Of a stretch of 64,000 nucleotides of DNA, positions 21,485-34,154 are shown in pieces. The position numbers and the translations under genes are program-made. Positions within the stretch are counted from its first letter, which is position 1, and every line of letters begins with the position of its first letter. The stretch is from contig JAESIW010000200.1 in assembly GCA_016802295.1 (NCBI GenBank), positions 2,077,923-2,141,922 of the forward strand. The letters are read 5' to 3'. A model generated the notes under the pieces. That model worked only from the letters and a program-made list of their open reading frames with translations, did no database searches and was not told the DNA's origin. The DNA is from Brachionus rotundiformis. Lineage: Eukaryota > Rotifera > Eurotatoria > Ploima > Brachionidae.

Positions 21485-24400
21485 ATGATGTTAAATCATA
21501 GTATTGTGTCAAGTCAGCAAAAAATAGCTGAAAAGTTGACCATTCTTAATGATCGTGGTGTTGGAATGCTGACTCGGATATCGAATATCAAAAAAGCTTG
21601 CATAGACAAAGATCCAGCGTCGAAACCAGCATTTCTTTTGGAAAAAGGACTTGAACAAACATTTAAACAAATTGTAAAACGATTTCCAAACTTTGAAAAA
21701 GGATCACTGGTCAGTAAATGTGGTTTATTATATTGGCAAGTTTTAAACGAATATTTTATTTAGAATCAATACTCTAACTTGAACCAGTTTAAAAATGACA
21801 TTTTAAAATCTTTGTCACTTTATTACCATACATTTGTTGATTTACTTGATTTTAAAGATCATGTTAATGACCTGTTAACAACAATAGATGCTTGCCAAAT
21901 TCATTTTGATATAGTAATTTTTAGTTATGATTAAATATCCAATTTTTAATAATAAATTTTTAGTCAATTAATTACGATTTGTCCAAGAATTACTTAGATT
22001 TAATTGTCACATATGTATCATTAATAATTTTGCTCTCTAAAGTTGATGATAGAAAAACAGTGCTTGGTTTATACACAATAGCTCATGAGATGCTAAATGG
22101 ACAAGGGTAATCAAAAAATATTCTTTATTAGTATTTTTAATAGTTAAATTTAGGGATCCGAGCTTTCCAAGATTAGGGCAAATGATTGTCGATTACGAAA
22201 TGCCAATGAAAAAACTGGCTGAAGATTTTGTCCCTCATTCAAAACTAATTTATGAATGTTTGCAGTCGCTGGTTCCAATTTACAAACAAAAAAATGTCAC
22301 TGCCGAGGAAATGAGAAGAAATCTAATGCTAAATTTGTCTGCTTGTCCCAATCTTATGTTACAGCCTCCGTTTACCGACACGGTTTGAAAATTTAATCTT
22401 TAGTTTTTTAATTTAAATGAGTTAAATATTTCAGATAAATTGTGATATTTTATCATTTGATCAAATCGAAAAATGGGTAGTATGTAAGTAAAATTTATTT
22501 CATGGTTAAATAATCAAGATAAATAAATGAACTATTAATTTTTTATAAAAATTTTTGAACATTTTGTTAGCGAGCGATGATTGTTACTTGTCGTTCTTCT
22601 ATTTGGGACTTACGTTGTTAGTTAAAGTATCTAACTAGTCCCGTTGTAATGTATTTCTAATATACCTTTGAGTTACTTTGTTAGATATTTAAGCTGTCTT
22701 GAATACTTAAAATGTGGCCAAGCAAAAATGATATAATATGTGACGTTTTGGTGAATAAAGAGGTGGGGCTAGCTTTAAGTTTACTTATTAAAGTTATTTA
22801 ATAAACCATTTCAAATTAACTGTTGTTAACTATTCCTGTCGCTTACAATTTAATTTGACTTAAGTAATTTAAATGTTTTAAAATAGCCTTTTTTAAATTT
22901 CGGAAATTTAAAAATTCCAGCTCTTTGAGGTGCTTTTTTAAAAAAACTTTAAATTTGTTTTTTATGGAAAAAAAATAGGAAAGAATGATGACAAAAAAGA
23001 ATAAAATGGTAAAAAGCCGTTAAAATAATAAAAAAAATATTAAATAATAAATCTATTTTGTAAAGATATAATTGTTATTTGATATACTAAATAATTTTTT
23101 AGTTTTTATGAAAAGTTTACAATCAAAATTCTCTTTATTAGAACATTTGAACTGTAATTACTTTTTATATTTTAAGTCTTTTTAAAAGAATTAGAAAAAA
23201 TAGTTTTTTTATAAAAAATTATTTTTAAACCAAAAAATATTATGATTTTTTAATAATTATTAGTAAATTAACTGATATTTTTAACAGTGACTACTCCACT
23301 TTGTATTGGCTATATGCAGCATCAAGAATGTCTTGAAATGTTTAGAAATGTTCTATTAAATGGTCATGTTCATGTTCTCTACAGGGACGATACTATTGTT
23401 ACTCATGAATTTTTACTCAAATTTCTAGAGCTTGTTAAAAAGTAATTTACAAATAGAAAGGATTATTAAAATTTAGCTATTTAAACTTAAGTTCCAGTGC
23501 TAAAAAGTTGACCGAAATTGTTAAAGATACTCAACATGCTTCATTTCAGAATGCGTTAGTCTATTTTTTTAATTAATTAAATAATTATTTATTAAATAAT
23601 TTTTGTAGAAGATATATTCATAGAGAAAAACGTCAATTTTTACGTTCGGCACTCAGAGAAATGTCGCTTTTATTCGCTGATCAGCCTGGTTTGTTAGGAC
23701 CCAAGGCTTTATATCTTTTTATGGGTCTATCAATGGCACGTGATGAAATTCATTGGTTGCTCAGACACCAATACTTTCACTGGTTTGACCCTACAAAACC
23801 AAGCAAATTGACCAAAGGAATGGCTAAAGAAGATTGGATGGACAAGTCTCTGCCAGAACTTCTGTTTCTAACTGAAGAATTAAGAAGTAATTTTTGTTAT
23901 TTTTATTTAAAAAAACACATCTAACGAAAAAAAAAGCTTTGGCACGCAAATATTTCCAAGTTATTCAGCGATATTATGTTGAATATTTAAGCGGTGCCGA
24001 TTCATGTGCATTAAACCAGCAAATGGAACAAATCCTAAATGTGCTTCCAGAAGATGAAGCTATATTGCTAAGCTCATTTCACAACACAGTTTCTACCATA
24101 AACATAAAACAAGTGGAAAACAACGAGTCAATTAACTTGAGACCGTTACGATTAGATTGGTTCAGATTCCAAACTTACACAAGTGTTTTAAAACCAACAT
24201 TTTGCTTGACCAGAAATTCAACACTAGCCAAAACTATGAACACTATTTCATTTCATTCAAAACTTGTTGATTTTATTGATGAAGTGCTGTTTGAGACATC
24301 AGATCTTTCTTTGTTTTGCTTTTACCCAAATCTGTTCTTTGAAAATTTTCATATTTGCTTTGAATATCCCTCACAACTGAGGTACTCTATTGCTTTTCCT

Positions 24401-26973
24401 CTTCTGTGCTCCCACTTTATGTCATGTACACATGAGCTGTGTCCTGAAGAAGTAATTTAGCTTAAATTGCCATATTTTGTTTTATCTCAATTCATATTAA
24501 GCGGCAATTTATTGGACGCAAAAGCATTGATTTTGCAAGCAAAGTAATAGATGACATGGCCAAAGAAACAAAGGACATTATAGCACAAATATGTGACAAG
24601 CATTGTGAGCTTAATTTACAGCTTGATCCTATGCAGTCTTTGCCATTTCTCCTCGATCATTTGAAAAAGAAGCAAAGAAAAGATAACAAAAAACAAAATC
24701 AAAATCAACAGAATAATTTGGTTAAACCAGGAAGCGAAAGTGTTAGATTTAACAGAGAAGAAATGAACTTGTAAGATTTATTTGAAATAATTGATAAATT
24801 TATATTTTCTTGGACAAGTTTGGATAAAATGAACATGGCTTTAGCTGAATGGTGTTTTGCATTAAACTATACTCATTCGATAACTATTTGGGAGTTTACT
24901 TTCTTTCCAAAAGAATATTTATACACTAAGTTGGAAAGCTTATTCAACAAGTAAGTATCTTCTATAAATTTTTTAACTTTAAAATAAAATAAAACTACAA
25001 AAAAAGGATAGAAATTAACCTAGCACACAATATATTTTCGCATGAAATATTTTTGACTTGGTTTATACTTCTAAAATAAAACTTAAAAAAATATCTTGAA
25101 TATTTAATTGCAAAAAAAAAAAAAAACAAAAAATAATTAATAGTTTTGTGATTATTTTAATTAGTGAAAATTACAAATTTAATTATTCTATGTATTGTTA
25201 AACTTTTTTAAAAATAAAATTAATTTTAAGAGTTTTGGTTCAGAAATGCTTTGTAGAAGTAAATGAAAAAAACGAAAAGATAAGAGTTTATCTGAGACCA
25301 ACCGAAATGTTAAACATTATTTCTTCTTACATGAAAATAATGCTTACAATTGAAAATCATGGTACATTTATAAAAAAAATTAAAGAAAGAAAATCACCTT
25401 TCAATTTTTTAGTTCATATCGACATTACTAAAGCTTTTAATAATGTCCTGGGTCAGCAATCACAGTTAATTGATTCGAATGGGAACACAACGCTAACTAG
25501 ACACTACTGTGATCTCTACATTGATAGACTTCTTAGGAACATAGAACGGAATCATGTAATTTATTTACCATCTCAGAAAAGCTTTTTGTCAGCTGGAAAA
25601 TCAGATCATAGCAATCTTGATCAAATCCAGCATGAAAATTACATAAATTACTCTGAACTGAGTGCATTGTGTGAGATAATTGGTGTTGTAGGTAGCAAGT
25701 ACATGATCGAGCAAGTCAATGGGCTTATCTACGAAAATTTAATCAAGCTTAAAGCAATTGTGTCCCAAAACAAAGAAATCTTACAATCGCTTAGAATTAA
25801 CTTTGACAGGCCAGACATGATGCGAGAACTTTTCAAAAGACTAGAAAGTAAGTATTTTACACATTAAATTGAATAAAAGACAACTTTAATATCCTGTCAA
25901 AAGAAACAGGTATTAATTTAAATATAAATCCGATTCAAGAACTGAAAAAGAATTTACAAAAAGATCCTAAAGTTACTTTCTTGAAAGGTAAAGCATTTAG
26001 CTCAAAACTAAACGCTTCTATCTCAAAGCTCTGCTCTTAAATTAAATTAAAATTAAATATTTTAATATTTTCATATAAGATGTAGATTTGGCACTCGTCA
26101 GCTTACTAAATATTGGCATATATTTGGCATTTAAGAGTTTATTGACAGAATGTTTACATGAAGTATTGGAAAAAAGACTGCCCTATCTCATGCTGTCTGC
26201 CGAAGAGTTTTCAAAAAATTTTAATGATCCCAAATTTGAGTTATTGATCAATGAAATGAGTGCCTCGTGTGGCTTTCAGACAAACATAGATACTGGATTA
26301 TATCAAATAATCAAGACACCAAATTCAAGTAATTTGAAGTTATTAAATAATTTTGTCTCAACTAATTACAAGATTATTTTTTATAAATCTTTTTTATTTA
26401 GAGACAAGTCCAGAAGATGAATATACTGTATCATGTTTGATGATGGTTTTACTTGCGGTATCAATATCAAGGCTTTCTAAGTATGATTCTTCTCAATATA
26501 AAGCAGAATTACAGGCGCATGCAAATAACTCACATTGCATTGCTATGGCTATAAATACTCTTGCTGGTTGTCTGTTTTATGACATGGGTGCTGAATGTCA
26601 AAGAAATGTTCAGTGTAGACTTACTGAATTTTTAGCTGTAAGTAATTATCTTTAAAAAAAAAAGATTTAATTTTTTATTCTATAGTTGGCGTCTTCGGCA
26701 TTGCTAAAGTTGACTCATGAGTCTGATTCTGGTAATAACTCGAGTGGCCAAAGCGCACCTTTGTCTCAAAAAGAACAATTAAATAGAGATTCAGTTTACA
26801 TTATTTTAGATCAAATTGTGCAGTCATCGCCATTTTTGTCTTATGATCTTCTTGAATCATGTTTTCCTTATGCTTTGCTACGAACATCCTATAGACAAAT
26901 TTTAAAGAAGAACTCAAATGCTAATATTTCAAGCGGAGTTTCTAATTTAACCAACCTATTGATTAGTGATTAG
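21485..26973 (+). CDS. NCKAP1: NCKAP1 (Nap1/HEM), WAVE regulatory complex subunit
   Basis: I built 16 exons: 21485-21709, 21764-21913, 21964-22106, 22154-22382, 22435-22483, 23288-23441, 23492-23554, 23609-23886, 23937-24451, 24502-24770, 24819-24950, 25231-25847, 25880-25987, 26080-26328, 26402-26637 and 26686-26973. Together they give 3,705 nt, 1,234 aa. NCKAP1 pairs with CYFIP/Sra1 in the WAVE complex and links Rac to Arp2/3 actin nucleation at membranes. Signatures include KLTILNDRGVGMLTRI, RLGQMIVDYE with DFVPHSK, DQPGLLGPKALYLFMGLS, RDEIHWLLRH, RYSIAFPLLCSHFMSCTHE, LRLDWFRFQTYTSV and DLLESCFPYALLR. All phases close. Most introns are 44-54 bp; intron 5 is 804 bp and intron 11 is 280 bp. 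For exon 7 an alternative acceptor at 23475-23476 would add 5 residues in frame. Confidence 0.95.
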
Positions 26974-28780
26974 TGAATTTTTTTACTTGAATGTTTTTTA
27001 AGATAATTTTTGATGGTTAATTTTTTTAAAAATGATTTAATTATTAAAATGCTAGAAAATTAATAAATTTATTTCGAATTAATAAATTAAATGTAAAAAA
27101 CTTTTCAAAAATTAAGTAAATGGTGTGTCATTTAAATTAAAGGATCAAATTAAGGCCAAAAACTAGACAATATCATATCCCCGCCAAAGAACAAAATAGC
27201 AAAGAATTCCCAATTAAAGCCTGATGAATTAAGTACAACAAAGTTCAGTAGTAATGAGCAACTAATTGGATTAGTACCACAGTTTTCAATATTTTTTTGA
27301 CTTAGATGGCTAAAAATACATGCCAATTAAAAATTTTGTAATAAATAATTTTTTATCTTTTTTTAAAAATAATTTTAAAAAACGATAAAAAATGATTTAA
27401 ACAAATCTGGTATTTTTTTAAATGAAAATTAAAGAAACATGAAAATCATGAAAATCTCCTTTTTTGCAAAACACCTAATTACTTTTATATTTTTAATCCA
27501 AATATTTAATTTTGGAATTACGTTAATGGAAAATCGAGTTATCTATTGAAAAAAAATGCTTCATAATCTTCACTAAATCGACACTCAATCTTAATCTAAA
27601 AAGTACTAGGAAACCTTTAACACCAGAAGACCCAAGAAGTTTTTTTAACATTTTTTTAAAAAATTTTCAAATTCTTATATTATTTAAAAGAAAACAATCA
27701 TTTCAAAAATTAAAAAAATAATTAAATATTAATATTCAATCTCTGTTACTTAAAAAGTTAAGAGAAAGAGTTCGAAAGCTGACTAAGTAGCGATTTGCAG
27801 CTTATATTTTGTCAATGTCTAATTAATTTATAAATTAAATAATTTAAATTTATTTGAAATTTGACTAAAAAATTGTTGACTCCTCTATTTTTGAAATTAC
27901 CGCACCAAAGTAAGGTTAAGTCTATTTTTAATATTTTTTACTTTATTCAGTTAGTAAAACTAATGAAAAAATTGAAAGACATATAAATTAGAATATAAAA
28001 TTTTGAAAGATAAATTAATGATTATTAAACAATTATGTAATAAAATCAGACTGCTATCTATATAAAAATGATCTAGATTATTTAACATGCATAATTCAAT
28101 TGAATAAAGAAATTATTTAATCGACCCAGATAGTCATGAATTTCAACATTCAAAGTACCAATTACTCAAAAAAGAACACTGAATTTTGACCATTATCTGG
28201 GCAATTAATGTGAGGACTTAAATTAGTACTTGAGTTTATATTTTTTACTAAAAAAGTTTAATTAAGATCATTCTAAATTTAAGTTTGATTTTGTAAACTT
28301 AAAGAGACACTTTGAAAATTATATCTAAAAATTTACTGAAAGAACTCTATGTATAAGAAGGCTATGGTTTCAGGTTTCACTAATTTTAATTTGTATCCAA
28401 CACAACATTTAATATTAAAGACAGGATATAAAATTTATACTTACAAACAAAAAAATTGATCCCGATTTTAATTTCAAGTTCTTTTCATCCTATAATCTGT
28501 CTTGGAGATTGTGATAATAAGACTATCATGATCAATCCAAGAATTGACAGATTTAAGCTATTAATGTATTAATATAAAATTCATAATAAATAAGAAAGAA
28601 ATTAAGTTCTAAGTTCTTTTATCAAAATTAAATCAAAATTTAGTTTTTCAAATTTCTTTGGAATAATTGACCTATGTCTTAGATGAAAATTTTATGCAAC
28701 TCTTTGGTTGTCCTGGCTTTATTTAAGCTATTAATGTATTCACTAACTTTAAAATTATTAATAACATTTGTTCAATGAAT
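26974..28780. other. Intergenic, nothing recognised
   Basis: About 1.8 kb of A/T-rich sequence lies between NCKAP1 and the LINE tail. I found no open frame with protein-like composition and no clear repeat. Confidence 0.6.
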
Positions 28781-29090
28781 CAGTTATATAAAATAGTAAT
28801 AGTAGTAGTATTTGTACTGCAGCATGGTGACATGCGAGCGCGTCAGGGACGCCCTGTGCCAGGTATCAAGTGTTCATCCAGATTGTTTTTGAATTCGTTC
28901 ACATTTTTGACAATTTCGTCGGGAAATGAGTTCCAGTGGTTTGTTATTCTGTTATTGAAGAATTCATGGCGTTGATTGCAACATCTAATAATTTCCTTTC
29001 TGAGTCTCTCTCTGTGGCCATATCGATCTGAAGAAGCTTTATAAAACTCTCCTAAGATAACTAATAGAAAAGTCCAGTATGGCAAGATAT
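28780..29090 (-). mobile_element. 5'-truncated non-LTR retrotransposon tail
   Basis: An 80-codon open segment on the minus strand (28843-29085) ends in FNNRITNHWNSFPDEIV followed by FKNNLDEHL. This is the C-terminus of CR1/Jockey-type reverse transcriptases, where RVV..WN.LP..VV....V..FK..LD is typical. It is followed by a stop and then a CT/AT trinucleotide-like stretch (28,780-28,812) consistent with a LINE 3' tail. The 5' part is missing, as in an aborted insertion. It is not a host gene. Confidence 0.75.
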
Positions 29091-29354
29091 ATTAACTTCG
29101 TTGTAGGCATCAAAACTTGTAAGTTTGCTATCTAATGTATAACATATACGTTCATAATTTATTTTTTCATATACTCAACTTATAAACTTATTTAATTAGC
29201 TACTGTATCAGTTTGGAAAAAATTGAAATGCTAGCGATAAGAAAAAAATAAAAATTTTAACAAATTTATTTAATATTCATACATATTTTACAATAGAGAA
29301 TTTTTAAATGCAAAAAAAATCTTTAAAAAAAAACACCGGCATCTTAAGTTTTAA

Positions 29355-31382
29355 CTAGTTTAAATTCAATCGCCGAGAACTTCGTCGCGGACTAGATCTT
29401 TTACTATCGTTTATCGAAGCTTTTTTTGACGAATTTTTATTTTTTTTGTTCACTTTTTTCTTTTTTTTTTCAATTTTAGAATATTTTTTCTTAATGTCCG
29501 AGCTTAATTTTTGAGTTAAACTCTTGGGCTTATGTGGCTTTTTATTTTTGTTCATCAACCAGTACTCTGGATAATCATAAATAGAATTTTCGTTCTTAAG
29601 CTGGAGGATATCTTTGACCCTGCCCGCTCTGGTTTCACTCACCTGAGTCGAGTATTTGGTCAAATATTCGACTTGTTTATGAAACAATGTTTGATTCAAT
29701 TGGAAATATTGCTTTTTAAATTTCTCTCGTTTTACCACCATGTAACTCAAATTTCTCACCCTTTCCAAGTCTTGTCTCAAATTAATGAACATTTTAACCT
29801 GAGATATAAGTTTTCTCTCATTTCTATTTATCAAATCTTGTTCATTTCTGTGCATCATTAAAGGCTTGTTTTGTACAGGTATGAGCTGGTTATTGGGCTC
29901 GGATATAGTGGACGCATTGAACCGTCTTTTGAGCTTCCAATAGTTGAATACCAGCTGTAAATGCAATTGATTATTGATTGAAAGAAGCTTTTTGGTCAGG
30001 CTTAAGTCAACATTTCTGTAAAACTCAAAATTAAGAGTTTGTATTTGTTTGATTATTTCTATTTTGCGCTCATTTTCACTCATTCTGGTCAATTTGAGCA
30101 AAAATTTCTCTTTACCAATGTCTAACGATTCGTTTGAGGCGGTCTCCACGATTTCTTCATTGCTCTGTGTCTCAGAGCTTTCACTTTCCTCTTCAAATTC
30201 TTCTTCATTTTTGTTTTCATGGCGCCACTTGGTATGTTTTAAGCAGTATGATCTAAACTCCACATCGTCTTCATTTTCTTTGCCAGCAATTGTTTGCATG
30301 CTCAGATTGTGCTTGAATGCGCAGGTAACGTGGAAAGACAAATGACACTTTTTCTCCGAACACTGAATACAACAACCTCGCTTTTCTTTGCACAATGAAC
30401 AGACTAATTGCCAACGATAGGGAGCTATTTGTCCAAGGTTCACAATTGGCTCCATTTTGTCCGGGTTGCCGAAGCCTGTCTCCGGTATCCACAGAGCGCA
30501 ACTGACGTGAGACCAGTTGCGAAAATTTTTTGTTGCTTTCATAGCACCATTTATGTTTGGGCAAAGAACGCACTCTGGTCTAAATTGGGAACCACCGAAC
30601 GCGCATGGTGCACATAACCAGTTACCTTTGGGAATTTTTTCTATTCCATAACACGCTTGGTGCACACACATGTTACATCCATCGCAAAAAACCATCTCGT
30701 TGTTATCTTCAGAATCTGGAGAATGGCAAACATCACATACGATGTCTTCATCGTATTCAATGCTGTAGCTTTGGAGCTTTTCTATTGCTGTTTTAAGACC
30801 ATGATGAGACTGAAGTTCAAAATTTTCGATCAGTCTCTCAAAATTTATGCGGCTAATTTTTGCTTGTCCCATCAAATCCATTTCCAAATTGACTCTATTA
30901 AGCCAATTGACATCCATTTGGTCACAGTCATACTTGCATATGGAAAGATTAGAAGTCATACGATCTTTAATGCTGTCACTAGTATAAAGACCGTGAGTTA
31001 TGTAGGCCTGGTGAATCTGACTCTTGTAGTTTTTATCATTTGCTGGACAGAGGTACTTTTTAGGAAGCTTTATAGATGGTTTTTTCACATGGTTAGATGT
31101 ATCGACCAAAATTTGCTCAAATTGGTCAGGAAAGTAAGAATAATTTGGAATGTTTAAGCTTTCCGGTTTTACAGGTACTTGAACACCTTTTTCCCAATCA
31201 AGCCGCCAAGGATCCTTGATAAGCCAATAGTTGTCGTCGTCCAAAGATTCGGTGTCTGGAAGCTTCATGGCAGTGATAAAGTCAGTTCGGTACAGCTCGG
31301 CTGGCTTGTGCTGCCGCTGAAACCGCGACGAAGATGATGATTTGAATATTGTACCAAGTTTATTTCCTTTATTTGACTTCAT
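29355..31382 (-). CDS. JADE: JADE-family PHD-finger chromatin protein
   Basis: An intronless gene of 675 aa, starting at the ATG at 31380-31382. JADE proteins are scaffolds of the HBO1 (KAT7) histone acetyltransferase complex; their PHD fingers read histone H3 tails. Visible domains: an N-terminal EPc-like block (ELYRTDFITAMKLPD, then DPWRLDWEKGVQVPV) at ~28-75, a C4HC3 PHD finger from ~216 (CDVCHSPDSEDNNEMVFCDG, then CNMCVHQACYG), and an extended ZnF/ePHD module to ~395 (CVLCPNINGAMK, HVSCALWIPE, CCIQCSEKKCHLSFHVTCAF). The C-terminus is very basic (poly-Lys, then RRSSRR). The open frame runs 13 codons upstream to a non-ATG codon. TTAAG directly before A-ATG looks like a 3' splice site, so the upstream part is probably non-coding. 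Which vertebrate JADE paralogue it matches is unclear. Confidence 0.92.
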   Translation of the reverse strand: MKSNKGNKLGTIFKSSSSSRFQRQHKPAELYRTDFITAMKLPDTESLDDDNYWLIKDPWRLDWEKGVQVPVKPESLNIPNYSYFPDQFEQILVDTSNHVKKPSIKLPKKYLCPANDKNYKSQIHQAYITHGLYTSDSIKDRMTSNLSICKYDCDQMDVNWLNRVNLEMDLMGQAKISRINFERLIENFELQSHHGLKTAIEKLQSYSIEYDEDIVCDVCHSPDSEDNNEMVFCDGCNMCVHQACYGIEKIPKGNWLCAPCAFGGSQFRPECVLCPNINGAMKATKNFRNWSHVSCALWIPETGFGNPDKMEPIVNLGQIAPYRWQLVCSLCKEKRGCCIQCSEKKCHLSFHVTCAFKHNLSMQTIAGKENEDDVEFRSYCLKHTKWRHENKNEEEFEEESESSETQSNEEIVETASNESLDIGKEKFLLKLTRMSENERKIEIIKQIQTLNFEFYRNVDLSLTKKLLSINNQLHLQLVFNYWKLKRRFNASTISEPNNQLIPVQNKPLMMHRNEQDLINRNERKLISQVKMFINLRQDLERVRNLSYMVVKREKFKKQYFQLNQTLFHKQVEYLTKYSTQVSETRAGRVKDILQLKNENSIYDYPEYWLMNKNKKPHKPKSLTQKLSSDIKKKYSKIEKKKKKVNKKNKNSSKKASINDSKRSSPRRSSRRLNLN

Positions 31383-34154
31383 TCTTAAGATTCTAAGCAA
31401 GTTTTCGAATATTTTAATCAATTTTTACTACAATAATTATAAAATATTATAATTAAAGAAATAAAAAATATTTAAATAAGCAAAACTAAATTTACTTTAT
31501 TTCATTTTTTTTGATAATACAAGATTAAAAAAGGATTTAAAATAAAATAATATGTAACAAATTACATTATATTTGTGAATAAGCTAAAAAAATAAATAAT
31601 ATATACGTATAAATATATATCAAATAAATAATTGGTTATTTCTTATTTAAATCTATGTTCATGATTTATGGTAACAGTTTAAGGACACAACTAAAATTTT
31701 AAATTTATTCAATATTAGACTTTTAAAGGTCACAAGATAATTCAAAAAATTTTTTATAAATGTATTTTATCTCTAATTATTTAAATATTTTAATAGTATT
31801 TAATTTTGAAACCGAATATATTATTTTAGAATAAAGTTCAAAAAATTTAATATTTTTAATACAATAAATTATTTTTTATTATTACTAAATTTAAATTTTA
31901 AATTTACGATTCTTATTTAAGTATTGTTAAATTACAATACATTAATTATAAATGAAAATAAAACAAGTAAAAACTCTTAATTTCCAACCTAAAATAAACA
32001 ATCAAAATAAATTTATCTTTCATTCTGATTTATTAAATATTTATTAATCTCACCAAATATCTGGAAATGTAAGTTTTTTTTTTTTGATTGATTTCCCTAA
32101 TTATTCAACTATTTTATACTATTTTGGTAAAACATAATATTTTTTAATCATTTTAATTTTATTTTAAAAATAGTTTAAGAAAATTTTTTTTTAATTTGAT
32201 CATCTAATAATAATATCTTATAAGAATACTTCCTAGAATTGACAATAAAATTGGTTACAAACAAGATTTGGGATCGTTGAATTTGACATATTATGCAGAT
32301 GAGGACATACATCTTTTTTAAATTTTGTTTATTAAGTATTTAATTATTTTCTTTCATTAGAATAAAACTATTTCAAAATCTCATTGCGTCATTATATTTT
32401 GATAATTAATATGTATATTTTTTAATAAAGTTATTTAAATTAAGAAGAAAAATATATTAATATCAATTTAATATTTTGATTTAAAAAAATAAAGAAATCA
32501 TTCAATTTTTAAAATAATAATAATTTTGTTAATTTTTGGATTAAGAAAAATAATAAAAAAATAATATTTGATCTGTATAAGTTTAATATGTAACATGACT
32601 ATGAGATTCACTTGTTTTTCTTCTTAGGTAAGTAAAATAAGAATAAAGTAAAAGAAAAGTTCTCATTATCTATTACTTAAAAAGACTAATATAGAAAGTG
32701 ATTACTAATTTTAAATTGTATTTAATTAAGGTATTTTATGATAAAACAAATGTTCATTTCTCATAAAGTTTTTCTCAGTTAAATTTTGAAAAAGGGTTTT
32801 ACAATTTAATTTTTATTTAACATATCTAAAATACATATCGATATTGTTTAATAATTTGAATTTTTTATTAATGTTAAAAGCTTCTTTTAAATGTTATCTA
32901 TAAATAAAAAATGTAATTAACTATAAATTTTAGTTTTTCAAAACGTTTAAAATACTATCAAAATTTTGAATTCATTCATTAGATATAACAAGATAATTTT
33001 TTTAACAGACAATAAAAAAATTTTAAATAAAATTTTAGGCATATCTTCATTAGAAAATTTATTAAATATGGCTTCTTTTCATAATATTTTTCTTACAGGT
33101 ATGGTTTACAATTTAATTATACAGAAATTTAGAAATATATAAAAATTCAAGTTTAATTTTTCCTATTAATTTTTTAATTTCACATGAATAAATTATATTT
33201 TTTCAATCGTTAATTAAGTTTTTTTTTAAATGGTAAACTTATCTCTTTGTTAAAGAAAGTAAAGCGCAAAAAGAGTATAAATTAGTTTCTAAGTAAAATT
33301 GTTCTCAAAAATCCTATCAATTAAGCAATTATGATGCAAATTTATAATTTACTTTAGGTTGAATTTATTTTATAGAATATTTTTAGGTTAATTACTTAAA
33401 AATTATAAATTATAGACAGAAAGAAAAGCTTTTAATTTTTTTAATCTTTAAATTATTATAAAATTCTTCAATTAATTTATACTATTACTTTTTAACTAAT
33501 TTAATTAAGTGAATAAATTTAAATTTTTCTGCTAAATCATGAAAACAAAACAACATGCCCAAGAATTGTTTTTTTCATGATTTTAATTAAACTTTTATTT
33601 TATTTACAAAACTTAAAAACTTTCAACAAAGCATTCAATTAGAATATATTTAAAAATTTTTAGCACATTTTATTTTTGAATTTGATAATTAGTTAAGGTT
33701 TCCGAGATCTTAGCGACAAAAATAATTGGCAATTTTTTATCCTGAACTTGTTCAATCGAAATTCTTTGCATGGAATGATTTGCGTCATGTTTCCCATATA
33801 ATATTAAATTATTCACTAGGGAATAAAATTTATGTAAAGGTATAACTTATTGTTGCTATTTAAAATTGATCTTAAGAAATTATTTGTTTTAAAATTTTAT
33901 AATTTTTTTCTAATAAACAGCATTATGCTTATTTTTTAATATTCTTTTAAGAAAAGTCCTCAAAGCGAATTATTTTCCAAATAATCAAAAAGTTATAAAA
34001 ATAAATGGTAAAAATTCATAATAAAATTCAAAAATGTTGTTTCTTACCTGACGTAATTACTTAACACATATGAAAAAAAGAATTTTTATTACTTTAAAAA
34101 AAATTATTTCAAATTTTTAGTATTTTTTCTAGATGAGTAAATATTTCTGATCGA
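31383..34154. other. Intergenic between divergent JADE and ATP11 genes
   Basis: About 2.8 kb of very A/T-rich sequence between divergent genes; both promoters must lie here. There are poly-A/T runs but no coding segment or element that I recognise. Confidence 0.55.

Noticed and set aside
31380..31421. Longer N-terminus for JADE
   Set aside because: It would start at TTG; the ATG at 31380-31382 follows an acceptor-like TTAAG, so the extension is probably untranslated.
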